Assembly: GCA_023262065.1 (NCBI GenBank)
Contig: JALRDW010000289.1
Location: 1-7,502 of the forward strand
Length of the DNA: 7,502 bases
Reading direction: 5' to 3'
Origin: Acidimicrobiia bacterium
GTDB taxonomy: Bacteria; Actinomycetota; Acidimicrobiia; IMCC26256
Shown here piece after piece: positions 1 to 6,665 of the stretch (positions within the stretch are counted from its first letter, which is position 1; every line of letters begins with the position of its first letter). The notes beneath the pieces are model-generated. The model was given only the letters and a program-made list of their open reading frames with translations, did not search any database and was not told the origin of the DNA. A program made the translations under genes and the position numbers.

Positions 1-157
1 TGCCCAAATCTTGGACCCGGATTTGGACTTCTATTCCGGTTTGCATTTCCCGAAAAATGACCAAACGAATTTCGGCCTGTTCCTCGATTCTTCCCCAGAC
101 CGATGGGGGCGGGTGCTGATAAACCGGCGCGAAGCGGCAACGGCCCGGCGGTGTCGT
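1..157 (+). pseudogene. HipA-family toxin/kinase fragment, open at the left edge and fused in frame to argH
   Basis: Read from base 2, this stretch gives a peptide with the block FGLFLDSSPDRWGR followed by VLINRREA. This matches the conserved N-terminal segment of HipA-family proteins, the serine/threonine kinase toxins of type II toxin-antitoxin systems. The HipA-like part ends near base 150, and the frame continues without a stop into ArgH. No kinase core is present, so it cannot be functional here. By my count GC is 27/60 in bases 1-60 and 35/60 in 61-120, against 43/60 in 121-180 and about 70% after that. It also uses codons rare in the rest of the window (ATA, AAT, AAA, TTG). It may be a relic of inserted DNA, but a join made during assembly at the contig end is at least as likely. 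The HipA assignment is by motif memory; nothing upstream is visible. Confidence 0.6.
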
Positions 158-1546
158 GTGAACGACGGCCAGCCGCTCTGGCACGGTCGCTTCGGTGAGG
201 GCCCCGCCGAGGAACTGCTCGCCTTCACGGTGAGCCTGCCCTTCGACGCCCGCCTCGCCGCCGATGACCTGGCGGGGTCGCGCGCCCACGTCGGCATGCT
301 CGCCTCGGTGGGCCTGCTCTCCGGGGAGGAGGCGGCGACCGTGCTGACCGCACTCGACACCGTTGAGGCCGAACTCGCCGCCGGATCGTTCGCGTTCGCC
401 GACTCGGACGAGGACATCCACACGGCGGTCGAGCGTCGGGTCACCGAACTCGCCGGCCCGGCCGGCGCCAAACTGCACACCGGACGGTCGCGCAACGATC
501 AGGTGGCCACCGACCTGCGGCTCTGGACCCGGCGGGAGGCCCGTGCCGTGGCGCGCCGGATCCATGCGCTGCAGGAGGTGCTCGTCGTCCGGGCCGAGGG
601 CGCGGGCGACACCTACCTCCCCGGCTACACCCACCTCCAGCGGGCCCAGCCGGTTCTGTTGGCCCACCACCTGCTCGCGCACGTCTGGTCCCTCGGTCGG
701 GACGTCGACCGGTTCCTCGACGCCGCCGACCGGGCCGACGTGTCGCCGCTCGGCGCCGGCGCGCTCGCGGGCTCCAGCCTCCCGCTCGACCCGGACGCCA
801 CGGCGGCGGCCCTCGGGTTCCCGAGGCGGTTCGAGAACTCGCTCGACGCGGTGTCGGATCGGGACTTCGTCGCCGAGACCCTGTTCGCGGCGAGCCTCCT
901 CGAGATCCACCTCTCCCGCATCGGCGAGGAGATCGTGCTCTGGTCGAGCGAGGAGTTCGGCTTCGTACGGCTCCCCGACGCGTACTCGACCGGATCGTCG
1001 ATGCTCCCGCAGAAGAAGAACCCGGACATCGCCGACCTCGCGCGGGGTAAGGCGGGCCGGGTGCTCGGTGACCTCACCGGGTTCCTCGCCACACTCAAGG
1101 GTCTCCCACTCGCGTACAACCGCGACCTCCAGGAGGACAAGGAGCCGCTCTTCGACGCGATCGACACCTGTGTCCTGACGCTGTCGGCGCTGACGGGGCT
1201 CCTGGCCGGGATCGAGTTCGTCGATGCGGCGATGCGGGCGGCGGCCGATGTGCCGACCGCTGCCGCGACCGACCTCGCCGAGTACCTCGTCGAGCGGGGC
1301 ACCCCGTTCCGCGATGCGCACGCGATCGTCGGCGCCATCGTGCGTCGGGCTCTCGCCGGGGAGGCCACCATGGCCGACCTCGTCGCCGCCGAACCGGCGC
1401 TGGGGCCCGACGCGGTCGCGCTCCTCGGGCCCGGCGTCGCGGTGGCCCGCCGGACGACTCCCGGTGGGGCCGGGCCGGTGCCCGTGGCGGTGCAGTTCGG
1501 GCGGGTGCGCGAACTGCTCGCAGCGCAGGTCGCACGTCTGGCCTGA
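158..1546 (+). CDS. argH: Argininosuccinate lyase
   Basis: ArgH splits L-argininosuccinate into arginine and fumarate, the last step of arginine synthesis, as a cytosolic homotetramer of the fumarase/aspartase superfamily. From GTG 158 the protein has 462 residues, the normal length, and opens with the family's LWHGRFGEGP block at residues 7-16. Visible superfamily motifs are TGRSRNDQ (108-115), YTHLQRAQP (157-165, with the conserved His159) and the signature loop GSSMLPQKKNPD (279-290), which carries the catalytic serine (281) and the Lys/Asn of the active site. The open frame extends back to TTG 11, but those extra 49 codons are HipA-like and not part of ArgH, so GTG 158 is preferred. No Shine-Dalgarno or TANNNT box lies close upstream, perhaps because the native upstream DNA is missing across the junction. 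argG would normally precede it in actinobacteria. Function is certain; the exact start is moderately sure. Confidence 0.95.
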   Translation: MNDGQPLWHGRFGEGPAEELLAFTVSLPFDARLAADDLAGSRAHVGMLASVGLLSGEEAATVLTALDTVEAELAAGSFAFADSDEDIHTAVERRVTELAGPAGAKLHTGRSRNDQVATDLRLWTRREARAVARRIHALQEVLVVRAEGAGDTYLPGYTHLQRAQPVLLAHHLLAHVWSLGRDVDRFLDAADRADVSPLGAGALAGSSLPLDPDATAAALGFPRRFENSLDAVSDRDFVAETLFAASLLEIHLSRIGEEIVLWSSEEFGFVRLPDAYSTGSSMLPQKKNPDIADLARGKAGRVLGDLTGFLATLKGLPLAYNRDLQEDKEPLFDAIDTCVLTLSALTGLLAGIEFVDAAMRAAADVPTAAATDLAEYLVERGTPFRDAHAIVGAIVRRALAGEATMADLVAAEPALGPDAVALLGPGVAVARRTTPGGAGPVPVAVQFGRVRELLAAQVARLA

Positions 1547-1558
1547 GGCGGCCACGGC

Positions 1559-1564
1559 TAGGTT
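1559..1564 (+). promoter_or_regulatory. Putative -10 box (TAGGTT) of the P450 gene, leaderless type
   Basis: TAGGTT fits the actinobacterial -10 pattern TANNNT and ends 7 bases before GTG 1572, so the transcript would begin at or next to the start codon. No Shine-Dalgarno sequence lies in the gap after argH. No convincing -35 hexamer is visible; bases around 1536-1541 would be at the right distance. Transcription through from argH is also possible. Confidence 0.45.
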
Positions 1565-1571
1565 CCCCGCC

Positions 1572-2777
1572 GTGGACGACCTCGTGTTCAACCCCTACGA
1601 CCCGGAGGTGATCGTCGACCCGGTGCCGACGTACCGGCGGATGCGGGAGCGCGAGCCCGTGCACCGCAACCTCGTGGGCGGGTGGACCCTCTTCCGGTAC
1701 GACGACGCGCAGGCCCTGCTGCGTGACCCGCGCACGAGCGTCGAGGACCGCAACGCGAAGCCGTCGCTCCGCTCCGAGATGCTGGAGCGTCTGGGTGACG
1801 CCCGCGAGGGCGGACAGCGGGCGATCCTGAACCTCGATCCCCCCGACCACGACCGCATCCGGCGGATCTTCACCAAGGCGTTCACGCCCCGTACGGTCTC
1901 GGCGCTCGAGCCCTACGTGCAGCGCCTCGTGGACGAGTCGATCGACGCCCTCGCCGGTGCCGGTGGCGGTGACGTGATCGACGACCTCGCGTTCATCATC
2001 CCGTTCGCGGTGATCACCGAGATGCTCGGCATGCCGCCCGAGGACGCCCCGATGGTGCGGGAGTGGTCCCACGCGCTCGTGAAGACGCTCGATCCGATCC
2101 TCACCGACGATGAGATCCGCGCCGCGAGCGATGCGAGCCGGCTCCTGCGTGCGTACTGCACGGAGCGCATCGCCGAGAAGCGGGCGAGACCGGACGACGG
2201 TCTCCTCTCCCTGCTCATCCGGGCGGAGGACGACGGCGAGCAGCTCGACGACGATGAACTCCTCGACCAGACCGTGCTGCTGTACGTCGCCGGCCACGAG
2301 ACGACCGTGAACCTCATCGGCAACGGGACCTACGCGCTGCTGGGGCACCCGACCGAACGGGCCCGCCTCGCCGCAGCCCCGGAGCTCGCGGCGAACGCGA
2401 CCGAGGAGCTCCTCCGCTGGGACTCCCCGGTCCAGTACTCCCGTCGGATCATCCTCGAGCCGACCGAGATCCGGGGTCAGCGGATCGATCCGGGGGAGTT
2501 CGTCCTCACCTGCGTCGGGTCGGCGAACCACGATCCGGACCGCTGGGGTCCGACCGCCGACGTCCTCGACCTCGGGCGTGAGGGGGCGGGTGCGCACCTG
2601 TCCTTCGGCAACGGCATCCACCACTGCCTCGGCGCGGCGCTGGCCCGCCTCGAGGGTCGGGTCGCGCTCGGGACGCTCGCCCGGCGCCTCCCCACGCTCG
2701 AACTCGCCGGTGAGCCCGTGCGCAACGGTCGCATCGTGCTGCGCGGGTTCGACCGACTGCCGGTGCGCGTGCGCTGA
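1572..2777 (+). CDS. Cytochrome P450 monooxygenase (soluble, bacterial class)
   Basis: This is a heme-thiolate monooxygenase of 401 residues, the usual size of soluble bacterial P450s; there is no membrane anchor. Motifs are complete and in order: I-helix oxygen-activation motif AGHETT (240-245), K-helix ExxR (Glu279, Arg282), and heme-binding loop FGNGIHHCLG (345-354) with axial Cys352. The upstream segment ILNLDPPDHDRIRR, the C-helix region, is also typical. Electrons would have to come from a ferredoxin and reductase, neither of which lies in this window, so substrate and redox partners are unknown. GTG 1572 was chosen because it follows a TANNNT box and gives a standard N-terminus (DDLVFNPYDPE); GTG 1584 is an alternative, and the longer frame back to 1224 only overlaps argH. 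It starts 25 bases after argH and ends 4 bases from the convergent PBP gene. I cannot assign a CYP family. Confidence 0.93.
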   Translation: MDDLVFNPYDPEVIVDPVPTYRRMREREPVHRNLVGGWTLFRYDDAQALLRDPRTSVEDRNAKPSLRSEMLERLGDAREGGQRAILNLDPPDHDRIRRIFTKAFTPRTVSALEPYVQRLVDESIDALAGAGGGDVIDDLAFIIPFAVITEMLGMPPEDAPMVREWSHALVKTLDPILTDDEIRAASDASRLLRAYCTERIAEKRARPDDGLLSLLIRAEDDGEQLDDDELLDQTVLLYVAGHETTVNLIGNGTYALLGHPTERARLAAAPELAANATEELLRWDSPVQYSRRIILEPTEIRGQRIDPGEFVLTCVGSANHDPDRWGPTADVLDLGREGAGAHLSFGNGIHHCLGAALARLEGRVALGTLARRLPTLELAGEPVRNGRIVLRGFDRLPVRVR

Positions 2778-2781
2778 CCCG

Positions 2782-5097
2782 CTAGGGGTTCACCCAGACG
2801 ACGACCGCCTCGTCGACGGCCTGGGTCGTGCCGCCCGAGGGCAACTGCTTCCAGACCCGGCCCACGCGTGCCGGATCGCCGGGTGGCGGTTCGGCCTCGA
2901 GCCGGAGCTGGGCCTGGAACCCGGCGTCGGCGAGCGCGGCGACCGCTTGGGCCGCGCTGAGTCCGAGCACGCTCGGCACCGTGACGACCGCCGGGGGCCC
3001 GGTCGAGACCGTGAGGGTGACCAGATCGCCGGGGCGCACGAGGTACCGGGCGTTCGGCGACTGCGAGATGACCCGTCCGGCGGCGACGCCGCGACTCGCG
3101 GCCTCGACGATCCGGATCCGGAGGCCCGCATCGACGAGGAGGCGACTCGCGGTGTCGACCTCGAGGCCGATGACCGAGGCGAGGCCGGGTCCGGTGGGTC
3201 CGGTGGGTGCACCCGGCTCCGGGTCGGGCGGCACCGGGCTCGGGAAGTCGGAGGCCGGGGTCTCGGCGAGGTACGCGCCGGCGAGCCCCTGGAAGATCTG
3301 GGAGGGCCACGACCCGCCGGTGACGGTGATGCGCGTGGTCGGCGGACGCATCGTGCGCGCGGCGTCGGGGAAGCCGACCCACACCGCCGCGACGAACTCC
3401 GGCGTGTACCCGACGAACCATGCGTCGGACCACTCCTCGCCGGTGCCGGTCTTCCCGGCGACCGGCCGGCCGATCTTCGCGTTCACCGCCGTGCCGCGTT
3501 CGACGACCTCCTCGAGCACCGCCGTCACCTCGCGCGACGTCCGTGCGGGGAGCACCCGCGTGCGTTCGGGCCTGGCGCGCCACAGCACTCGGCCGGTCGA
3601 GTCCGACACCCGGGTGACGAGGACCGGGTCGATGTGGGAGCCGTCGGCGGCGAGGGTCGCGTACGAACTCGCCATGTCGAGCACCGTCACGCCGTTCGTC
3701 CCGAGGGCGGCTGACGGGAACGCACCCAACGTCGAGCGGACGCCCATCCGGGCCGCAAGATCCACGACCGGCTGGGCCCCCACATCCATGATGAGTTGCG
3801 CGTAGACGGTGTTCACCGAGCGCACGGTCGCCTCGGCGAGGTCCATGCGGCCCGAGCCCTGTCCGTCGTAGTTGCGCACGACCCACGGCGCCTGCCCGCG
3901 GATGGGGATGGCGAGCTCCCCGGGGGCGGCGTAGTCCCGGGTCATCGGGATGCCGTCCTCGAGCGCGGCGGCGAGCACGAACGGTTTGAACGTGGATCCC
4001 GCGGATCGGCTGCCCTGCCCGGCGAGGTCGTAGCGCGCCCAGGCCTGTCCGCCGTAGTAATCGGACCCGCCGACGTACGCGAGCACGTGCCCGGTGCGCG
4101 GGTCCATGGCGACGACGGCTGCCGCCGGATCGGTCCCGGGGCGCACGAGCGTGCGCTGGACCGCGGCGATCGCGTCGGCCTGGGCCCGGGGGTCGAGGGT
4201 GGTCTCGATGCGCAGGCCGCCCTCGTACAGCAGTCGTTCACGGGCGGCGCGGGTCGGACCGAAGGCCTCGGTGGTCACGATGAACTCCCGCACCCGGTCG
4301 ATGAAGTGCGGTGCCGCATTGCGGTCGTCGGTCGGCTCGGGGACCACGCCGAGCGGCGTCGCGAGCGCCGCGGTGACCTCCGCCCGGTCGGCCCGCTCGA
4401 GCTCGGCCATCCGCGTGAGGACCTCGTTGCGTCGGGCCAGTGCCGCCTCGGGCCGCTCGTAGGGGTCGTAGTCGCCGGGGGCGCGGATGATCCCGGCGAG
4501 CATGGCGGACTGGGGGAGGTCGAGGTCCCGGGCGTCCCGACCGAAGTAGGTCTGGGCCGCGGCCTGCACCCCGTACGCACCGTTCCCGAAGTAGATGAGG
4601 TTGAGGTAGCGCTCGAGGATCGTGCGCTTCGAGTACTGGCGCTCGAGCTGGACGGCGAGCACCGCCTCCTTGATCTTGCGCTGCAGGTTGCGCTCGGGGG
4701 TGAGCAGCACGGCCCGTACGTACTGCTGGGTGATCGTCGAACCACCCTCGACCGCTCGGCCGGCCTGCACATCGCGGGTCAGCGCCCGCAGGATCCCGCG
4801 GGGGTCGACCCCCTTGTGGTCGAAGTAGCGAGCGTCCTCGATCGCGACGACGGCGGTGGGGAGGGTGGCCCCCATCGCCGCGAGCGGGATGTCCTCGCGG
4901 TTCTGCTCGGCGTGGAGGGTGGTCAGGGTCGTGCCGTCGTCCCAGAGCACCCTCGAGGTCTGGGGGTCGGCGGTCGGGAGCTCGACCTCGGTCGTGTACG
5001 AGCAGGCGGTGAGGCTCGACGCGGCGACGAGGCCGGCGAGCGCGACGGCGAGGGTGGTGCGACGACGTGCCCGGAGCACGCGGGGAGGTGTCAGCAC
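2782..5097 (-). CDS. Class A penicillin-binding protein (GT51 transglycosylase + transpeptidase + 2 PASTA), lipoprotein-like N-terminus
   Basis: This bifunctional enzyme polymerises lipid II glycan strands and cross-links their peptides outside the cytoplasmic membrane. It has 771 residues from GTG 5097. The GT51 domain (about 65-240) shows the catalytic-glutamate motif EDARYFDHKG (87-96), GGSTITQQ (118-125) and RKIKEAVLAVQLE (140-152). The transpeptidase domain (about 320-605) has SxxK as STFK (Ser368-Lys371), SxN as SVN (427-429) and KTGT (549-552). A proline-rich linker (about 617-638) leads to two PASTA repeats (about 639-700 and 704-771), as in actinobacterial PonA-type proteins. The N-terminus is basic (RVLRARRR), then hydrophobic (14-28), then LTAC (29-32), a good lipobox with Cys32. 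A lipid anchor instead of the usual transmembrane helix is therefore possible. It is divergent from tyrS and tail to tail with the P450. The enzyme call is firm; the anchoring is inferred. Confidence 0.95.
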   Translation of the reverse strand: MLTPPRVLRARRRTTLAVALAGLVAASSLTACSYTTEVELPTADPQTSRVLWDDGTTLTTLHAEQNREDIPLAAMGATLPTAVVAIEDARYFDHKGVDPRGILRALTRDVQAGRAVEGGSTITQQYVRAVLLTPERNLQRKIKEAVLAVQLERQYSKRTILERYLNLIYFGNGAYGVQAAAQTYFGRDARDLDLPQSAMLAGIIRAPGDYDPYERPEAALARRNEVLTRMAELERADRAEVTAALATPLGVVPEPTDDRNAAPHFIDRVREFIVTTEAFGPTRAARERLLYEGGLRIETTLDPRAQADAIAAVQRTLVRPGTDPAAAVVAMDPRTGHVLAYVGGSDYYGGQAWARYDLAGQGSRSAGSTFKPFVLAAALEDGIPMTRDYAAPGELAIPIRGQAPWVVRNYDGQGSGRMDLAEATVRSVNTVYAQLIMDVGAQPVVDLAARMGVRSTLGAFPSAALGTNGVTVLDMASSYATLAADGSHIDPVLVTRVSDSTGRVLWRARPERTRVLPARTSREVTAVLEEVVERGTAVNAKIGRPVAGKTGTGEEWSDAWFVGYTPEFVAAVWVGFPDAARTMRPPTTRITVTGGSWPSQIFQGLAGAYLAETPASDFPSPVPPDPEPGAPTGPTGPGLASVIGLEVDTASRLLVDAGLRIRIVEAASRGVAAGRVISQSPNARYLVRPGDLVTLTVSTGPPAVVTVPSVLGLSAAQAVAALADAGFQAQLRLEAEPPPGDPARVGRVWKQLPSGGTTQAVDEAVVVWVNP

Positions 5098-5103
5098 CCC
5101 GCC

Positions 5104-5109
5104 ATTCTG
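5104..5109 (-). promoter_or_regulatory. Putative -10 box (CAGAAT) of the PBP gene
   Basis: On the minus strand CAGAAT lies 6 bases before GTG 5097, where a -10 element of a leaderless transcript would be. It departs from TANNNT at the first base. The intervening GGCGGG is too close to the start to act as a normal ribosome-binding site. A CCGACA hexamer lies upstream (plus-strand 5125-5130), but at only 15 bases spacing. Confidence 0.35.
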
Positions 5110-5164
5110 ACCGGGTCCTGAGGGTGTCGGGGTTCACCCGTCGAATGGGACCGCACGGCCCACT

Positions 5165-5173
5165 TGGTAGCGT
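5165..5173 (+). promoter_or_regulatory. Extended -10 promoter (TGG-TAGCGT) of tyrS, leaderless type
   Basis: TAGCGT (5168-5173) fits TANNNT and is preceded by TGG, which makes an extended -10 (TGN-TANNNT); this could explain the lack of a recognisable -35 hexamer near 5145-5150. The box ends 8 bases before GTG 5182. No T-box leader or Shine-Dalgarno sequence is present in the 84-base intergenic region. The only other structure there is a short inverted repeat, GGGTG/CACCC (5122-5126 and 5135-5139). Confidence 0.5.
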
Positions 5174-5181
5174 TCGGCCCC

Positions 5182-6396
5182 GTGACGAGCGTCGACGAGC
5201 AGATCCGGATCCTCACGGCCGGCGCGGTCGACGTCATCTCCGAGGCCGATCTGCGCCGGAAGTTGGCGAAGGGCGCACCGCTTCGGGTGAAGCTCGGCAT
5301 CGACCCGACCGCGTCGGACATCCACCTCGGCTTCACCGTGGTGCTGCGCAAGCTCCGACAGTTCCAGGATCTCGGGCACACGGCGGTGCTCATCATCGGG
5401 GACTTCACGGCCCGGGTCGGCGACCCGACCGGCCGCTCGGCCACCCGGCCCCCGCTCACCGCCGAGCAGGTCGACGCGCACGCCGACACCTACGTCGCTC
5501 AGGTCCGGGAGATCCTCGACTTCTCGCCGGGGCGCATCGAGATCGTGCGCAACGCCGACTGGCTCGCACCGATGGACATGGCGGAGGTGCTGCGTCTGCT
5601 CGGGCGAACGACCCTGGCCAGGATCCTCGAGCGGGACGACTTCACGAAGCGGTACCGGGAGGGCTCGCCGATCTCGCTCTCCGAGCTCATGTACCCCCTC
5701 CTGCAGGGGTGGGACTCCGTGCAGGTCCGGGCCGACGTCGAACTCGGCGGCACGGATCAGCTCTTCAACAACCTCATGGGGCGTCAGCTCCAGGAGGCGG
5801 AGGGGCAGGAGCCGCAGGTGGTCATCACGACCCCGCTCCTCGAGGGCCTCGACGGGGTCAACAAGATGTCGAAGTCACTCGGCAACTACGTCGGGATCGC
5901 CGAGCCGGCGGGCGAGCAGTTCGGGAAGCTCATGAGCATCCCGGACGCACTCATGCCGCGGTACTTCCAGCTCACGACGGGGTGGTTGCCCGATCGGGTC
6001 GATGCGGTCCTCGCCGACCTCGCCTCCGGGGCGCTCGCCCCCGTGCAGGCGAAGCGACTCCTCGCCCGCACGGTGGTGGACCTGTACCACGGAGCGGGGG
6101 CCGGCGAGGCGGCGGAGGCCGAGTTCGACCGGGTGTTCCGGGAGGGTGCCGCTCCGACGGAGGTGGCCGAGGTGACGGTCGCGGCCGGGGACCTCCCGAT
6201 GCCGCTCGCCCGCCTGCTGGCGATCGCCGGGCTGGTGCCCTCCAACAAGGAGGGCCGGCGCAAGATCGAACAGGGCGGGGTGCGGATCGAGGGCGAGAGG
6301 GTCGCCGACGCCGATCTCGAGGTCGGTGCGGCGGCCATCGACGGCCGGCTCGTGCAGGTCGGCAAACGGGCCTGGGCCCGCATCGTCGTCGGCTGA
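5182..6396 (+). CDS. tyrS: Tyrosyl-tRNA synthetase
   Basis: TyrRS charges tRNA-Tyr with tyrosine through a tyrosyl-adenylate, in the cytosol, as a class Ic homodimer. The protein has 404 residues, closer to the shorter TyrZ-like bacterial group than to the ~420-residue TyrS group; IIGDFTARVGDPTGRS (71-86) also looks like that group. Tyrosine-pocket residues are seen in YPLLQGWDS (Tyr171, Gln175, Asp178), followed by ADVELGGTDQLFNN (184-197). KMSKS is intact (228-232). The HIGH motif reads HLGF (48-51), with phenylalanine replacing the second histidine. A C-terminal S4 RNA-binding domain spans about 338-404. GTG 5182 is chosen over TTG 5164 because the extended -10 box lies between them and the shorter form begins normally. 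The gene is divergent from the PBP and convergent with a small membrane-protein gene 28 bases away. Identity is certain. Confidence 0.96.
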   Translation: MTSVDEQIRILTAGAVDVISEADLRRKLAKGAPLRVKLGIDPTASDIHLGFTVVLRKLRQFQDLGHTAVLIIGDFTARVGDPTGRSATRPPLTAEQVDAHADTYVAQVREILDFSPGRIEIVRNADWLAPMDMAEVLRLLGRTTLARILERDDFTKRYREGSPISLSELMYPLLQGWDSVQVRADVELGGTDQLFNNLMGRQLQEAEGQEPQVVITTPLLEGLDGVNKMSKSLGNYVGIAEPAGEQFGKLMSIPDALMPRYFQLTTGWLPDRVDAVLADLASGALAPVQAKRLLARTVVDLYHGAGAGEAAEAEFDRVFREGAAPTEVAEVTVAAGDLPMPLARLLAIAGLVPSNKEGRRKIEQGGVRIEGERVADADLEVGAAAIDGRLVQVGKRAWARIVVG

Positions 6397-6424
6397 GGCT
6401 GCCGTCCCCCGGCCGGGTCGGGCG

Positions 6425-6637
6425 TCAGTTGAAGATGACGAGGCCGAGCAGGGCCCCGACGAGCGCGATGCCCCCGAGCACCATGACGACCCGGAGCGCC
6501 GGTCCGCTGATCCCCATCACGTCGCCGATCGCGGCCCGCTCCTCCCGCTGCAACCGGGCGTTCTCGGTGGCGGTGCCCACCTTCGGCAGGTGCTGCGAGT
6601 GGCTCGGCTTGCGGGGCTTGGATCCCTTGCTTCCCAT
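6425..6637 (-). CDS. Small predicted membrane protein, 70 residues, unknown function
   Basis: I do not recognise a family. From ATG 6637 the product has 70 residues. A basic, polar N-terminal part (MGSKGSKPRKPSHSQ at 1-15) is followed by a charged stretch, QREERAA (30-36). One strongly hydrophobic segment at about 47-69, rich in V, L, G and A, then runs to the C-terminus, which ends in IFN. This layout suggests a single C-terminal membrane anchor with a positively charged cytoplasmic domain. The frame stays open far upstream to about 7108, but that part runs through the rRNA promoter and leader and has no protein-like composition. A TANNNT box 7 bases before ATG 6637 supports the short form. 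It is convergent with tyrS and divergent from the rRNA operon. It could also be a chance frame, but the hydrophobic tail, the ATG and the promoter argue for a real gene. Confidence 0.7.
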   Translation of the reverse strand: MGSKGSKPRKPSHSQHLPKVGTATENARLQREERAAIGDVMGISGPALRVVMVLGGIALVGALLGLVIFN

Positions 6638-6644
6638 GGGCCGG

Positions 6645-6650
6645 ACACTA
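6645..6650 (-). promoter_or_regulatory. Putative -10 box (TAGTGT) of the small membrane-protein gene, leaderless type
   Basis: On the minus strand TAGTGT fits TANNNT and ends 7 bases before ATG 6637. At 17 bases spacing lies CCGACC (plus-strand 6668-6673), sharing the central GAC of TTGACA. That -35 candidate sits inside an inverted repeat. No Shine-Dalgarno sequence precedes the ATG. Confidence 0.45.
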
Positions 6651-6665
6651 ATCGCCACCCCCGGG

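Noticed and set aside
11..157. TTG 11 as the true start of ArgH
   Set aside because: The extra 49 residues are HipA-like, differ in composition and are absent from the ArgH family; GTG 158 gives a normal-length protein.
1095..3886. Long open frames on the minus strand opposite argH and the P450, and out of frame inside the PBP gene
   Set aside because: Their products are Arg/Pro/Gly-rich with no family motif, and they lie over clearly real genes. They are by-products of ~70% GC.
5122..5139. Inverted repeat GGGTG/CACCC between the PBP and tyrS genes as an operator or T-box part
   Set aside because: The arms are only 5 bases, there is no T-box sequence, and tyrS appears leaderless, so no attenuator is expected.
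5164..5181. TTG 5164 as the tyrS start
   Set aside because: It lies upstream of the extended -10 box, so it would not be in a transcript from that promoter; GTG 5182 gives a normal N-terminus.
6397..6424. Possible bidirectional terminator between tyrS and the small gene (palindrome CCCGGCCGGG at 6408-6417)
   Set aside because: The palindrome has no loop, only 5-base arms, and no U-tract on either side. It is not enough for a terminator call.
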